Assembly (NCBI GenBank): GCA_020721485.1
Contig: DYMR01000072.1
Location: 1-9,258, forward strand
DNA: 9,258 nucleotides
Reading direction: 5' to 3'
Origin: Halothiobacillus neapolitanus
Lineage (GTDB): Bacteria; Pseudomonadota; Gammaproteobacteria; Halothiobacillales; Halothiobacillaceae
A program made the position numbers and the translations under genes. This document shows positions 1 to 6,371 of the stretch, in pieces. Every line of letters starts with the position of its first letter. The first letter of the stretch is position 1. Below the pieces are notes generated by a model, which worked only from the letters and a program-made list of their open reading frames with translations, searched no databases and was not told where the DNA came from.

Positions 1-534
1 GAAGATCGGCTGCTGGCCGTAGAATCCGTCCCCAAAGTCGCTCGGGCGCTCAGCCGCACGCTCGACACTTGCGCCAGCGCCCTACCCGCCCGCCGCTGCC
101 AAACCCGCAGCGGCGATGGCCTCGCCGCACTCAAATCCGATTTACCCCCGCCCGAACGGCGCGGCCTGATCCACATCGACCCGCCCTACGAAGGCGCCCA
201 CGAACGCGAAGCCATCCTCACCGCGCTGGGCGATGGCCTGCAACGCTTCGCCACCGGCGTGTTCGCGCTGTGGTACCCGATCAAACAACGGCAACCCCTG
301 GATCGTTGGCTCAAGCGGCTCGCCAAGCTGACCGATCGGCCGGTATTGGTGTTGGAAAACAGCATCCTGCCCGATGAATTGGGCAACCAACTCACCGGCT
401 CCGGCCTGCTCATCATCAACCCGCCGTGGCAGTTCGATACCGAAATGGCCGCCGCGCTGCCCTATCTCAACCACGCGCTGCGCCTCGATGCCGCCGCGCC
501 GTGGCGCATGAGCTGGCTGAATCCGCCGCAATAG
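1..534 (+). CDS. rlmJ: 23S rRNA (adenine(2030)-N6)-methyltransferase RlmJ, C-terminal part
   Basis: The 5' end lies outside the window; frame 1 is open from the first base to a TAG at 532-534, giving 177 residues. The family uses S-adenosylmethionine to methylate N6 of A2030 in 23S rRNA during ribosome biogenesis, in the cytoplasm. The catalytic DPPYE motif is at 178-192, preceded by GLIHI as in E. coli RlmJ. Downstream come the conserved blocks RFATGVFALWYP, then a segment ending LPDE, then GSGLLIINPPW, and the C-terminal SWLNPP. From the catalytic Asp to the end there are about 117 residues, matching the spacing in the 280-residue E. coli protein, so roughly 100 N-terminal residues are missing. 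No frameshift is visible. The gene converges on gltB and ends before a strong terminator. The identification rests on remembered family sequence and is confident. Confidence 0.93.
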   Translation, partial: EDRLLAVESVPKVARALSRTLDTCASALPARRCQTRSGDGLAALKSDLPPPERRGLIHIDPPYEGAHEREAILTALGDGLQRFATGVFALWYPIKQRQPLDRWLKRLAKLTDRPVLVLENSILPDELGNQLTGSGLLIINPPWQFDTEMAAALPYLNHALRLDAAAPWRMSWLNPPQ

Positions 535-575
535 TCCGACCGCCACTCAGCCCCGAAAAGAACGCCCAAAAGAAC

Positions 576-593
576 GCCGGGAAGAATCCCGGC
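576..593. repeat. Perfect 7-bp hairpin downstream of rlmJ
   Basis: GCCGGGA (576-582), loop AGAA, TCCCGGC (587-593). It lies 41 nt after the rlmJ stop. The A-rich tract after it on the plus strand gives no T-run, so by itself it is not a canonical intrinsic terminator in the rlmJ direction. On the minus strand a short TTCTTTT follows it, so it could be a weak backup terminator for gltB or an mRNA 3'-end stabilising stem. Confidence 0.45.
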
Positions 594-612
594 AAGAAAA
601 ATTCACAGACAC

Positions 613-639
613 AAAAAACCCCGGAAAACCGGGGTTTTT
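613..639. terminator. Bidirectional intrinsic terminator between rlmJ and gltB
   Basis: A-run 613-618, CCCCGG (619-624), loop AAAA (625-628), CCGGGG (629-634), T-run 635-639. The GC core of 6 bp is flanked by A and T tracts, so on either strand the RNA has a GC stem followed by a U-run. It stops rlmJ coming from the left and gltB from the right; the gltB stop codon is 22 nt away. The position between convergent genes and the symmetric form make this a confident call. Confidence 0.9.
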
Positions 640-661
640 GCATCACCGGGGCAAACCCGCG

Positions 662-3600
662 TTACGCCGCATTCACCAAGGTGGCGAGCAGGTCTTGAAT
701 GTCCGTCGCCTTCGGTTTGACCAGCCAGAACTTCGGCAAGTACAAATCAAATTCCGCCAGAATCGCCTGCGCCCGCGCGCTGCCGGTTTTGGCGAAGTGC
801 CGCTCCAGAATGCCCAGCAAATGCTGCCGATGCGCTTCCAACTCCGCCGCTTGCAGCCGGTGGATGTCGATCAGCTCATGGTTGTACCGATCGACAAAAT
901 CGTTCTGCTCGTCGAGCACATAGGCGAAACCGCCGGTCATGCCCGCGCCGAAATTCACGCCGGTGCGCCCCAGAATCGTCACCGTGCCGCCGGTCATGTA
1001 CTCGCAGCCGTGGTCGCCGCAGCCTTCGATCACCGCGAACGCGCCGGAATTGCGCACGCCAAACCGTTCGCCCGCCTGCCCGGCGGCGAACAGCAGCCCG
1101 CCCGTCGCGCCGTACAAGCAGGTGTTGCCGATGATCGGCGTTTCGTGGCTGGCAAACACGCTGCCTTTCGGCGGATAAATCACCAGTTCGCCGCCCGCCA
1201 TGCCTTTGCCGACATAGTCGTTCGCGTCGCCTTCCAGCGTCATCTGCAAGCCGCCCGCGTTCCACACGCCGAAACTCTGGCCGGCGATGCCGGTGAAATT
1301 CAGCGTGATCGGCGCATCGACCATGCCCAAATTGCCGTAGCGTTTGGCGATTTCGCCGGAGACGCGCGCGCCAATCGAGCGGTTGATGTTGGTGAGGTCG
1401 AACGCGAAGCTACCGCCGGATTTCGCTTCAATCGCCGGCAGAATGGTCGCCACAATCGTTTCGGCCAACTCGCCCCTGTCGTGCGGCGCGTTGTGCGGCG
1501 ACACGCAGCAGCTCGGCGCATCGGAAATCAGGCCGCCGTCCGACACCAGCGCCGACAAATCGAGTTGCGCTTGTTTGCTGGTTTGCGGCACGCGGTTGAC
1601 CAACAAATCGGTGCGGCCAATCAGTTCATCAATCGAACGCACGCCGAGTTGCGCCAGCAGCACGCGGGTTTCCATGGCGATGAACCGGAAGTAGTTCATG
1701 GCTTTTTCGACATTGCCCTTGAAGTGATCCAAGCGCAACACTTTGTTTTGCGTGGCAATTCCGGTGGCGCAGTTGTTCAAATGGCAAATACGCAGGTATT
1801 TACAGCCGAGCGCAATCATCGGGCCGGTGCCGAATCCAAAGCTTTCCGCCCCCAAAATGGCCGCCTTGATGACATCGAGGCCAGTTTTCAGGCCGCCATC
1901 GGTTTGCAGGCGCACTTTGTCGCGCAGGTCGTTGGCACGCAGGGTTTGGTGGGCTTCCGCCAAGCCAAGCTCCCACGGCGAACCGGCGTATTTGACCGAG
2001 GTCAGCGGGCTGGCGCCGGTGCCGCCGTCGTAGCCGGAAATAGTAATCAAATCGGCATAGGCCTTGGCCACGCCCGCCGCGATGGTGCCGACGCCCGGCT
2101 CGGACACGAGCTTGACCGACACCAGTGCCTGCGGATTGACTTGTTTCAGGTCGAAAATGAGCTGCGCCAAATCCTCGATGGAATAAATATCGTGGTGCGG
2201 CGGCGGCGAAATCAGTGCCACGCCAGGGCGGGCATAGCGCAGGCGGCCAATGGTGGCATCAACCTTATGTCCCGGAAGCTGCCCGCCCTCGCCGGGTTTC
2301 GCGCCCTGCGCGACCTTGATTTGCAGCACTTCGGCATTGACGAGGTAATGCGGCGTGACGCCAAACCGCCCCGACGCGATCTGCTTGATCTTGCTCATTT
2401 TGACGGTGCCGTACCGCGCCGGGTCTTCCCCGCCCTCGCCCGAATTCGAGCGCGCGCCCAGCCGATTCATGGCCTCGGCCAAGGTTTCGTGTGCCTCCGG
2501 CGACAGTGCCCCCAGGCTCATGCCCGCTGAATCGAACCGGCGAATAATGGATTCCAGCGATTCGACTTCATCCAGCGGCAGCGCCGGGGTGCCGTTTTTG
2601 AGTTCGAGCATATCGCGCAGCATCGCCACGGGCCGATGGTTCACATGGGCGGAATACTCTTGCCACAGCGAGAAATCGCCGGTGTTCACCGCCTGTTGCA
2701 GGGTGCGCACCACATCCGGGTTGTAGGCGTGGTATTCGCCGCCGTCGATGTATTTCAGGAAACCGCCTTGGCGCGGCAGTTTGCGGGCGATAAACGCTTC
2801 TTGATGCAGCACTTTTTGATCGGCTTCCAGCTCCACAAAGCGCGCGCCTTGCAGCCGGCTGGTGGTGTCTTTGAAGCACAGATTCACGACCTCATCCGCC
2901 AAGCCGATGATTTCGAACAACTGCGCGCCCCGGTAGCTGGCGACGGTGGAAATCCCCATTTTCGAGAGGATTTTCTTCAGCCCTTTGCCAATGCCTTTGA
3001 TGTAGTTGCTGGCAAATTTCTCCGACGCGCCTTGCAGCGTGCCCGCGACTTGCATGGCGTGCAGGGTTTCCAGCGCAAGGTAGGGATAAATCGCGGTGGC
3101 GCCGAAGCCGAGCAACACTGCGAAATGATGCGGATCGCGCGCGGTGGCGGTTTCGATGATGAGGTTGGCGTCGCAGCGCAGCCCTTCGCGGATCAAGCGG
3201 TGATGCACCGCGCCGGTGGCGAGCAGGGCATGAACCGGCAGTTTTTCCGCGCTGAGCCCCCGGTCGCTGAGCACCAACACCACGGCGCCCGCGCGCACGG
3301 CGGCCACGGCCTCGTCGCACACCCGCTCGATGGCGCCGTGCAGCCCTTCATGCGGGGCGTAGTGCAAGCCCACGCGCGCCGAGGCAAACGCGGCATCGGT
3401 CTGCCCCATCAGCGCGGTGAATTTGGCCTCGCTCAGCACCGGGGTTTCCAGTTGCAAGCGGTGCGCGTGTTCCGGTGTTTCGGCAAAAATGTTGCGCTCG
3501 CGCCCGATCAAGGTTTCCAGCGACATCACAATCGCTTCACGCAGCGGGTCGATCGGCGGGTTCGTGACCTGCGCGAATTGCTGCCGGAAAAAGTCGTACA

Positions 3601-5119
3601 GCGAGCGCTGGGTTTGCGACAGCACGGCCATCGGCGTGTCATCGCCCATGGAGCCGACGGCTTCTTGCCCGTCTTCGGCCAGCACGCGCAGAATTTGATC
3701 GCGCTCCTCAAAGGTGACGAGGAATTCTTTTTCGTACACCGCCAGCAGATCGGCATCGAACGGCGCCCGCGTGAGCGCGCCCTCATCCAACCGGCTTTCC
3801 AGCCGCTTCGCATGGGCTTTGAGCCAGGCACGATACGGCTGGCGGGTTTTCAGGCGGGTGTCGATCGCATCGGGCGAGAGCAGCACGCCTTCGGCGGTAT
3901 CGACCGCGATGATCTGCCCCGGCCGCACGCGCCCTTTTTGCACCACTTGATCGGGCGTGTAATCCCACACCCCAATTTCCGAAGCCAGCGTGATGTGCCG
4001 GTCATCGGTAATCACCCAGCGTGCGGGGCGCAGGCCGTTGCGGTCCATGGCGCAGGCCACGGTGCGGCCATCGGTCATCACAATGCCCGCCGGACCATCC
4101 CAAGGTTCCAAATGCATGGAGTTGTATTCGTAGAACGCGCGCAAATCGGCGTCCATGTGCTCCACATTTTGCCAAGCCGGCGGCACGATCATGCGCATGG
4201 CGCGCAGCATATCCACGCCGCCAGCCAGCAGGGCTTCGAGCATGTTGTCCATCGACGAAGAATCCGAGCCGGTGGTGTTCACCAGCGGGGTCACGAGCCC
4301 CATGTCGGGAATCAGCGGCGTGGCGAACTTGGCCGAACGCGCCAGCGCCCAATTGCGGTTGCCGCGAATGGTGTTGATTTCGCCGTTGTGCGCCAAGTAG
4401 CGGAACGGCTGCGCGAGCCGCCATTCCGGGAAGGTGTTGGTGGAAAACCGTTGGTGAAAGACGCACTGCGACGAAGCCAGCGCCTCATCTTGCAGATCGA
4501 GATAAAAGCCCGGCAAATCCTCGGGCATCATCAAGCCCTTGTACGAAATCACCTGACTGGCGAGCGACGGCACATAGAACACCGCGTCGTCGGCCAGCGC
4601 TTTTTCGGCCACGCGGCGGGCAATATACAACCGGGTATCGAAGCCGCGCGCATCCATATCGGCGGGCGCGTTGACGAACACATGCCACACGCCGGGGCGT
4701 TTCGCTGCCGAAATACTGCCGAGCACCGAGGGATCGACCGGCACCGCACGCCAGCCCGCCACCGTCAACCCCTGCGCGGCAATCGCTTGGGCGAGCGCGG
4801 CTTTCGCCCGAGCCGCACGGTCATCCGCCAAATCGGTGAACACCACGCCCACGGCATATTGCGCCGCTAAATCGAAGTGCAATTCCCGCGCGGCCTGGCG
4901 AAAAAACGCATCCGGCTTTTTCAGCAGAATGCCGCAACCATCGCCCGATTTGCCATCGGCAGAAATCCCGCCCCGATGCGTCATCCGCGCCAAGGCTTCA
5001 ATCGCCGTGGACACCAGCCGATGGCTCGGCTGATCGTCCATATGGGCAATCAGACCAAAACCGCAGTTGTCTTTTTCAAAACTGGGGTGGTACAAGCCGG
5101 CGGTCGGGGCGCGATTCAT
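662..5119 (-). CDS. gltB: Glutamate synthase (NADPH-type) large subunit GltB
   Basis: The 1485-residue protein converts glutamine plus 2-oxoglutarate to two glutamates; ammonia released in the amidotransferase domain is tunnelled to the FMN site. Length and order match bacterial GltB. The class II glutaminase domain starts at Cys19 in DNCGFG, the expected N-terminal nucleophile after removal of an 18-residue propeptide, and includes AHNGEIN at about 243-249. The central domain follows. The FMN synthase domain begins near [12 protein letters not shown] (from 867), with [10 protein letters not shown] from 941. The 3Fe-4S cluster cysteines are C1106, C1112 and C1117. The C-terminal GXGXG beta-helix contains [14 protein letters not shown] around 1300. 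ATG at 5119 has an AGAGGA ribosome site nine bases upstream and places the nucleophile correctly. GltB needs the electron-donating subunit GltD, normally the next gene; here a terminator and convergent rlmJ follow instead. It is probably transcribed alone from the promoter in the leader. Confidence 0.98.
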   Translation of the reverse strand: MNRAPTAGLYHPSFEKDNCGFGLIAHMDDQPSHRLVSTAIEALARMTHRGGISADGKSGDGCGILLKKPDAFFRQAARELHFDLAAQYAVGVVFTDLADDRAARAKAALAQAIAAQGLTVAGWRAVPVDPSVLGSISAAKRPGVWHVFVNAPADMDARGFDTRLYIARRVAEKALADDAVFYVPSLASQVISYKGLMMPEDLPGFYLDLQDEALASSQCVFHQRFSTNTFPEWRLAQPFRYLAHNGEINTIRGNRNWALARSAKFATPLIPDMGLVTPLVNTTGSDSSSMDNMLEALLAGGVDMLRAMRMIVPPAWQNVEHMDADLRAFYEYNSMHLEPWDGPAGIVMTDGRTVACAMDRNGLRPARWVITDDRHITLASEIGVWDYTPDQVVQKGRVRPGQIIAVDTAEGVLLSPDAIDTRLKTRQPYRAWLKAHAKRLESRLDEGALTRAPFDADLLAVYEKEFLVTFEERDQILRVLAEDGQEAVGSMGDDTPMAVLSQTQRSLYDFFRQQFAQVTNPPIDPLREAIVMSLETLIGRERNIFAETPEHAHRLQLETPVLSEAKFTALMGQTDAAFASARVGLHYAPHEGLHGAIERVCDEAVAAVRAGAVVLVLSDRGLSAEKLPVHALLATGAVHHRLIREGLRCDANLIIETATARDPHHFAVLLGFGATAIYPYLALETLHAMQVAGTLQGASEKFASNYIKGIGKGLKKILSKMGISTVASYRGAQLFEIIGLADEVVNLCFKDTTSRLQGARFVELEADQKVLHQEAFIARKLPRQGGFLKYIDGGEYHAYNPDVVRTLQQAVNTGDFSLWQEYSAHVNHRPVAMLRDMLELKNGTPALPLDEVESLESIIRRFDSAGMSLGALSPEAHETLAEAMNRLGARSNSGEGGEDPARYGTVKMSKIKQIASGRFGVTPHYLVNAEVLQIKVAQGAKPGEGGQLPGHKVDATIGRLRYARPGVALISPPPHHDIYSIEDLAQLIFDLKQVNPQALVSVKLVSEPGVGTIAAGVAKAYADLITISGYDGGTGASPLTSVKYAGSPWELGLAEAHQTLRANDLRDKVRLQTDGGLKTGLDVIKAAILGAESFGFGTGPMIALGCKYLRICHLNNCATGIATQNKVLRLDHFKGNVEKAMNYFRFIAMETRVLLAQLGVRSIDELIGRTDLLVNRVPQTSKQAQLDLSALVSDGGLISDAPSCCVSPHNAPHDRGELAETIVATILPAIEAKSGGSFAFDLTNINRSIGARVSGEIAKRYGNLGMVDAPITLNFTGIAGQSFGVWNAGGLQMTLEGDANDYVGKGMAGGELVIYPPKGSVFASHETPIIGNTCLYGATGGLLFAAGQAGERFGVRNSGAFAVIEGCGDHGCEYMTGGTVTILGRTGVNFGAGMTGGFAYVLDEQNDFVDRYNHELIDIHRLQAAELEAHRQHLLGILERHFAKTGSARAQAILAEFDLYLPKFWLVKPKATDIQDLLATLVNAA

Positions 5120-5128
5120 CAGAAGAAA

Positions 5129-5134
5129 TCCTCT
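5129..5134 (-). promoter_or_regulatory. Ribosome binding site of gltB
   Basis: AGAGGA on the minus strand, with nine bases between it and the ATG at 5117-5119. It supports this start, which leaves an 18-residue propeptide before the catalytic cysteine. Confidence 0.7.
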
Positions 5135-5175
5135 CGTTCAATTCGATGGCGGCATCTTGCATGGCGCAGGAAGAA

Positions 5176-5212
5176 GGGCGCGAACCGTCCGTTCGGACGC
5201 AAGCTTCGCCCC
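5176..5212 (-). promoter_or_regulatory. Stem-loop in the gltB leader
   Basis: The inner arms CGTCCG (5186-5191) and CGGACG (5194-5199) are a perfect inverted repeat separated by TT. Outer arms GCGAA (5180-5184) and TTCGC (5205-5209) are also complementary and extend through GGG/CCC (5176-5178 with 5210-5212) around a one-base bulge. The whole element would form in the gltB mRNA between the predicted promoters and the ribosome binding site. Either part could instead be a protein-binding operator. Function is unknown; only the base pairing is seen. Confidence 0.45.
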
Positions 5213-5215
5213 CCG

Positions 5216-5224
5216 AATATAACA
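5216..5224 (-). promoter_or_regulatory. Possible second gltB promoter (extended -10)
   Basis: The minus strand reads TGTTATATT, an extended -10 (TGn followed by TATATT, five of six matches to TATAAT). No well-placed -35 is visible, so it would depend on the extended -10. It would start transcription just before the leader stem-loop. Confidence 0.3.
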
Positions 5225-5258
5225 CCGGCAGCGCCATACGCAGACAAAATGGGGCTGA

Positions 5259-5287
5259 ATTCTACCGACTGACGCCGGTTCTGCCAA
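5259..5287 (-). promoter_or_regulatory. Predicted sigma70-type promoter of gltB
   Basis: On the minus strand TTGGCA (5282-5287) and TAGAAT (5259-5264) are separated by exactly 17 bases. Each hexamer matches the consensus at five of six positions. Transcription would start near 5252, giving a leader of about 130 nt. The -35 lies only 10 bases beyond the stop codon of the upstream cytochrome gene, so gltB can be expressed independently of it. No terminator is seen between the two genes, so read-through remains possible. Confidence 0.6.
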
Positions 5288-5297
5288 ACTTTGCCCG

Positions 5298-5822
5298 TTA
5301 TTTTGAGATTGAATCGAAAGAACCGCCGCGCACAATGTCCAAAGCGCGCCAGCGGCGGGCGCGCAGGCTGAGCCAAGCGACCACTGCCGCATGCAAAATC
5401 ACCCAGCCGAGCAGGGCATTGAAAAACCCTGCGTGCCACTGTTCGGCGGCGTCATCCCCCGCCAAGGTTTCCCAGGTCAGCATCCAGCCCGTGACGCCGG
5501 TGCCCAGCACCAACAGCAACAGCATCAGCACAGAAACGACACTGCGGCGCTGCCACAGCAACCGGCCTGCGGGATCCGTCGCAACTCCGCGCCACAGCGC
5601 CCACGCCATGCCGCGCCACTGCGCCTGCGGGTGCCGCCCAAACCCAAGCAAAATCCGCGCCCCGACCAAGGCAACCATGCCCCAGCCGAGCCATTCATGC
5701 AGGTCATCGGCCGCTGTGTGCGCCGTCCACCAACCGCCGATCAATCCGAAAAAAAATCCGGCATGAATCAGCCGCTGACTGAGCGACCAGCGCCGCACCG
5801 CCGAACGATCACCAACTGCCAC
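5298..5822 (-). CDS. Cytochrome b561-type membrane protein (cytochrome b/b6 domain)
   Basis: With the GTG start at 5822 the protein has 174 residues. It looks like the four-helix di-heme cytochrome b family that passes electrons in the inner membrane; the physiological partner is unknown. Predicted helices are about 18-34, 42-62, 95-117 and 131-153. Candidate heme-ligand histidines sit in the usual places: H20 in RLIHAGF, H42 in DLHEWLGW, and H130 and H144 in WHAGFFNALLGWVILHA. The DLHEWLGW and ARILLGF pattern of helix two is typical. The start is uncertain: GTG 5822 overlaps the pepSY end by 14 bases and has no strong ribosome site; GTG 5798 (166 residues) is an alternative. The reading frame stays open further upstream, but the added sequence is a compositional shadow of pepSY. 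The overlap suggests translational coupling with pepSY. Confidence 0.82.
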   Translation of the reverse strand: MAVGDRSAVRRWSLSQRLIHAGFFFGLIGGWWTAHTAADDLHEWLGWGMVALVGARILLGFGRHPQAQWRGMAWALWRGVATDPAGRLLWQRRSVVSVLMLLLLVLGTGVTGWMLTWETLAGDDAAEQWHAGFFNALLGWVILHAAVVAWLSLRARRWRALDIVRGGSFDSISK

Positions 5823-6081
5823 GCTTGACGACCGCCCCCGTGACCGGGTGGTAGTACATTTCGACCTTATGCCCCGCCGCATCCCAGCCGTAGATTTCGT
5901 AGCAATTGCCCTCGGTGACTTTGAACAGCTTGAGCTTGGGCACTTCGGCGGTGGCGCGTTCGAGCATCTGCGCGGCAGGCAACCAGGTCGCGCGGTTGTC
6001 GTCTTTTGTGCACGCGGGGCCGGCAACGGCGGTATTGAGCAGTAACAAGCCCAGCGGGGCAGCGAGCAGCCAAGATTTCAT
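5809..6081 (-). CDS. Small secreted PepSY-like domain protein
   Basis: The 90-residue protein starts at ATG 6081, preceded by a strong GGAGGT. Residues 1-20 form a signal peptide: MKSW, a Leu/Ala-rich core, then AVA as a signal-peptidase I site before G21, so the product should be periplasmic. The mature part of about 70 residues resembles small PepSY proteins, with FKVTEGNCYEIYGWD near 53-67 and YYHPVTGAVVK near 76-86. C24 and C60 may form a disulphide. The biochemical role of this small class is not established; PepSY domains are generally thought to have inhibitory or ligand-binding roles. The gene overlaps the cytochrome b561-type gene, a pairing I recall as recurrent, which suggests a shared electron-transfer or maturation job. 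The reading frame continues 30 codons upstream to 6171, but those codons precede the ribosome site and have no signal-peptide logic. Confidence 0.82.
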   Translation of the reverse strand: MKSWLLAAPLGLLLLNTAVAGPACTKDDNRATWLPAAQMLERATAEVPKLKLFKVTEGNCYEIYGWDAAGHKVEMYYHPVTGAVVKRGSW

Positions 6082-6086
6082 CAAGA

Positions 6087-6092
6087 ACCTCC
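6087..6092 (-). promoter_or_regulatory. Ribosome binding site of the PepSY-like gene
   Basis: A perfect GGAGGT on the minus strand with five bases before the ATG at 6079-6081. It decides the start in favour of the signal-peptide methionine over the in-frame upstream ATG at 6171. Confidence 0.8.
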
Positions 6093-6151
6093 AGTACACA
6101 AAGAGATAGACGCCCCGAATGCATCGCGGGCGACAGTGATACTGAAGCAAG

Positions 6152-6178
6152 TGCGAATGGTTCTCAAACACATTCGCA
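6152..6178 (-). promoter_or_regulatory. Fur-box-like operator upstream of the PepSY-cytochrome pair
   Basis: Two overlapping symmetries are visible. TGCGAATG (6152-6159) and CATTCGCA (6171-6178) form a perfect 8-bp inverted repeat with an 11-base spacer. Within it, TGCGAATGGTTCTCA (6152-6166) fits the 7-1-7 Fur pattern TGATAATnATTATCA at 10 of 14 positions and resembles Fur boxes of Pseudomonas type. It lies 71-97 bases upstream of the PepSY start. A weak promoter (TTGAGA, 17 bases, CAGTAT) would overlap it, so binding could repress. Another dimeric regulator is equally possible. Confidence 0.42.
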
Positions 6179-6241
6179 TAAATTGGCTTTTAGTGAGCCG
6201 GTCGATGAATACTGCGCTTTCGCTGCGCGCAGAATGGCGCG

Positions 6242-6253
6242 GGGTGGCCACCC
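6242..6253. repeat. 12-bp perfect palindrome in the damX-pepSY gap
   Basis: GGGTGGCCACCC reads identically on both strands. Next to it CTGTC (6259-6263) and GACAG (6277-6281) form a second inverted repeat. The cluster could be a decayed REP-like element, but no second copy exists in the window to prove a repeat family. Confidence 0.35.
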
Positions 6254-6306
6254 TTGGCCTGTCATCCGGCGTGGGGGACAGCGGAATCGCAAATTCGATA
6301 AATCCC

Positions 6307-6328
6307 TGCGGCGGCGATGGCCGCCGCA
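6307..6328 (-). terminator. Possible weak terminator after the damX-like gene
   Basis: TGCGGCGGC (6307-6315), loop GATG, GCCGCCGCA (6320-6328): a perfect 9-bp stem 43 bases past the damX-like stop. On the minus strand it is followed by GGGATTTAT, which has only a short U-run, so termination may be inefficient or the stem may serve to stabilise the mRNA end. Confidence 0.5.
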
Positions 6329-6371
6329 ACGAACGCCAAGGCATTTGTCGCGGCTGGCATTTTGCCCGGCG

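Noticed and set aside
613..639. Possible insertion-sequence end or attachment site at the rlmJ-gltB junction
   Set aside because: The GC stem with flanking A and T tracts is fully explained as a bidirectional terminator between convergent genes; no transposase or target duplication is seen.
638..4870. Two very long plus-strand open frames (638-2530 and 2636-4870) opposite gltB
   Set aside because: They are antisense to a gene with intact catalytic motifs. Their translations are rich in Arg, His, Gln and Val and show no domain, as expected from the GC-rich codon bias of gltB. No ribosome site or family resemblance supports them.
5119..5439. Minus-strand open frame covering the gltB leader
   Set aside because: It ends at the gltB start, crosses the predicted promoter and stem-loop, and its start lies within the cytochrome gene; the translation shows no domain.
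5823..6026. N-terminal extension of the cytochrome b561-type gene to an ATG at 6026
   Set aside because: It would overlap most of the PepSY gene in another frame and add a Ser/Arg/Pro-rich stretch unlike any cytochrome b N-terminus.
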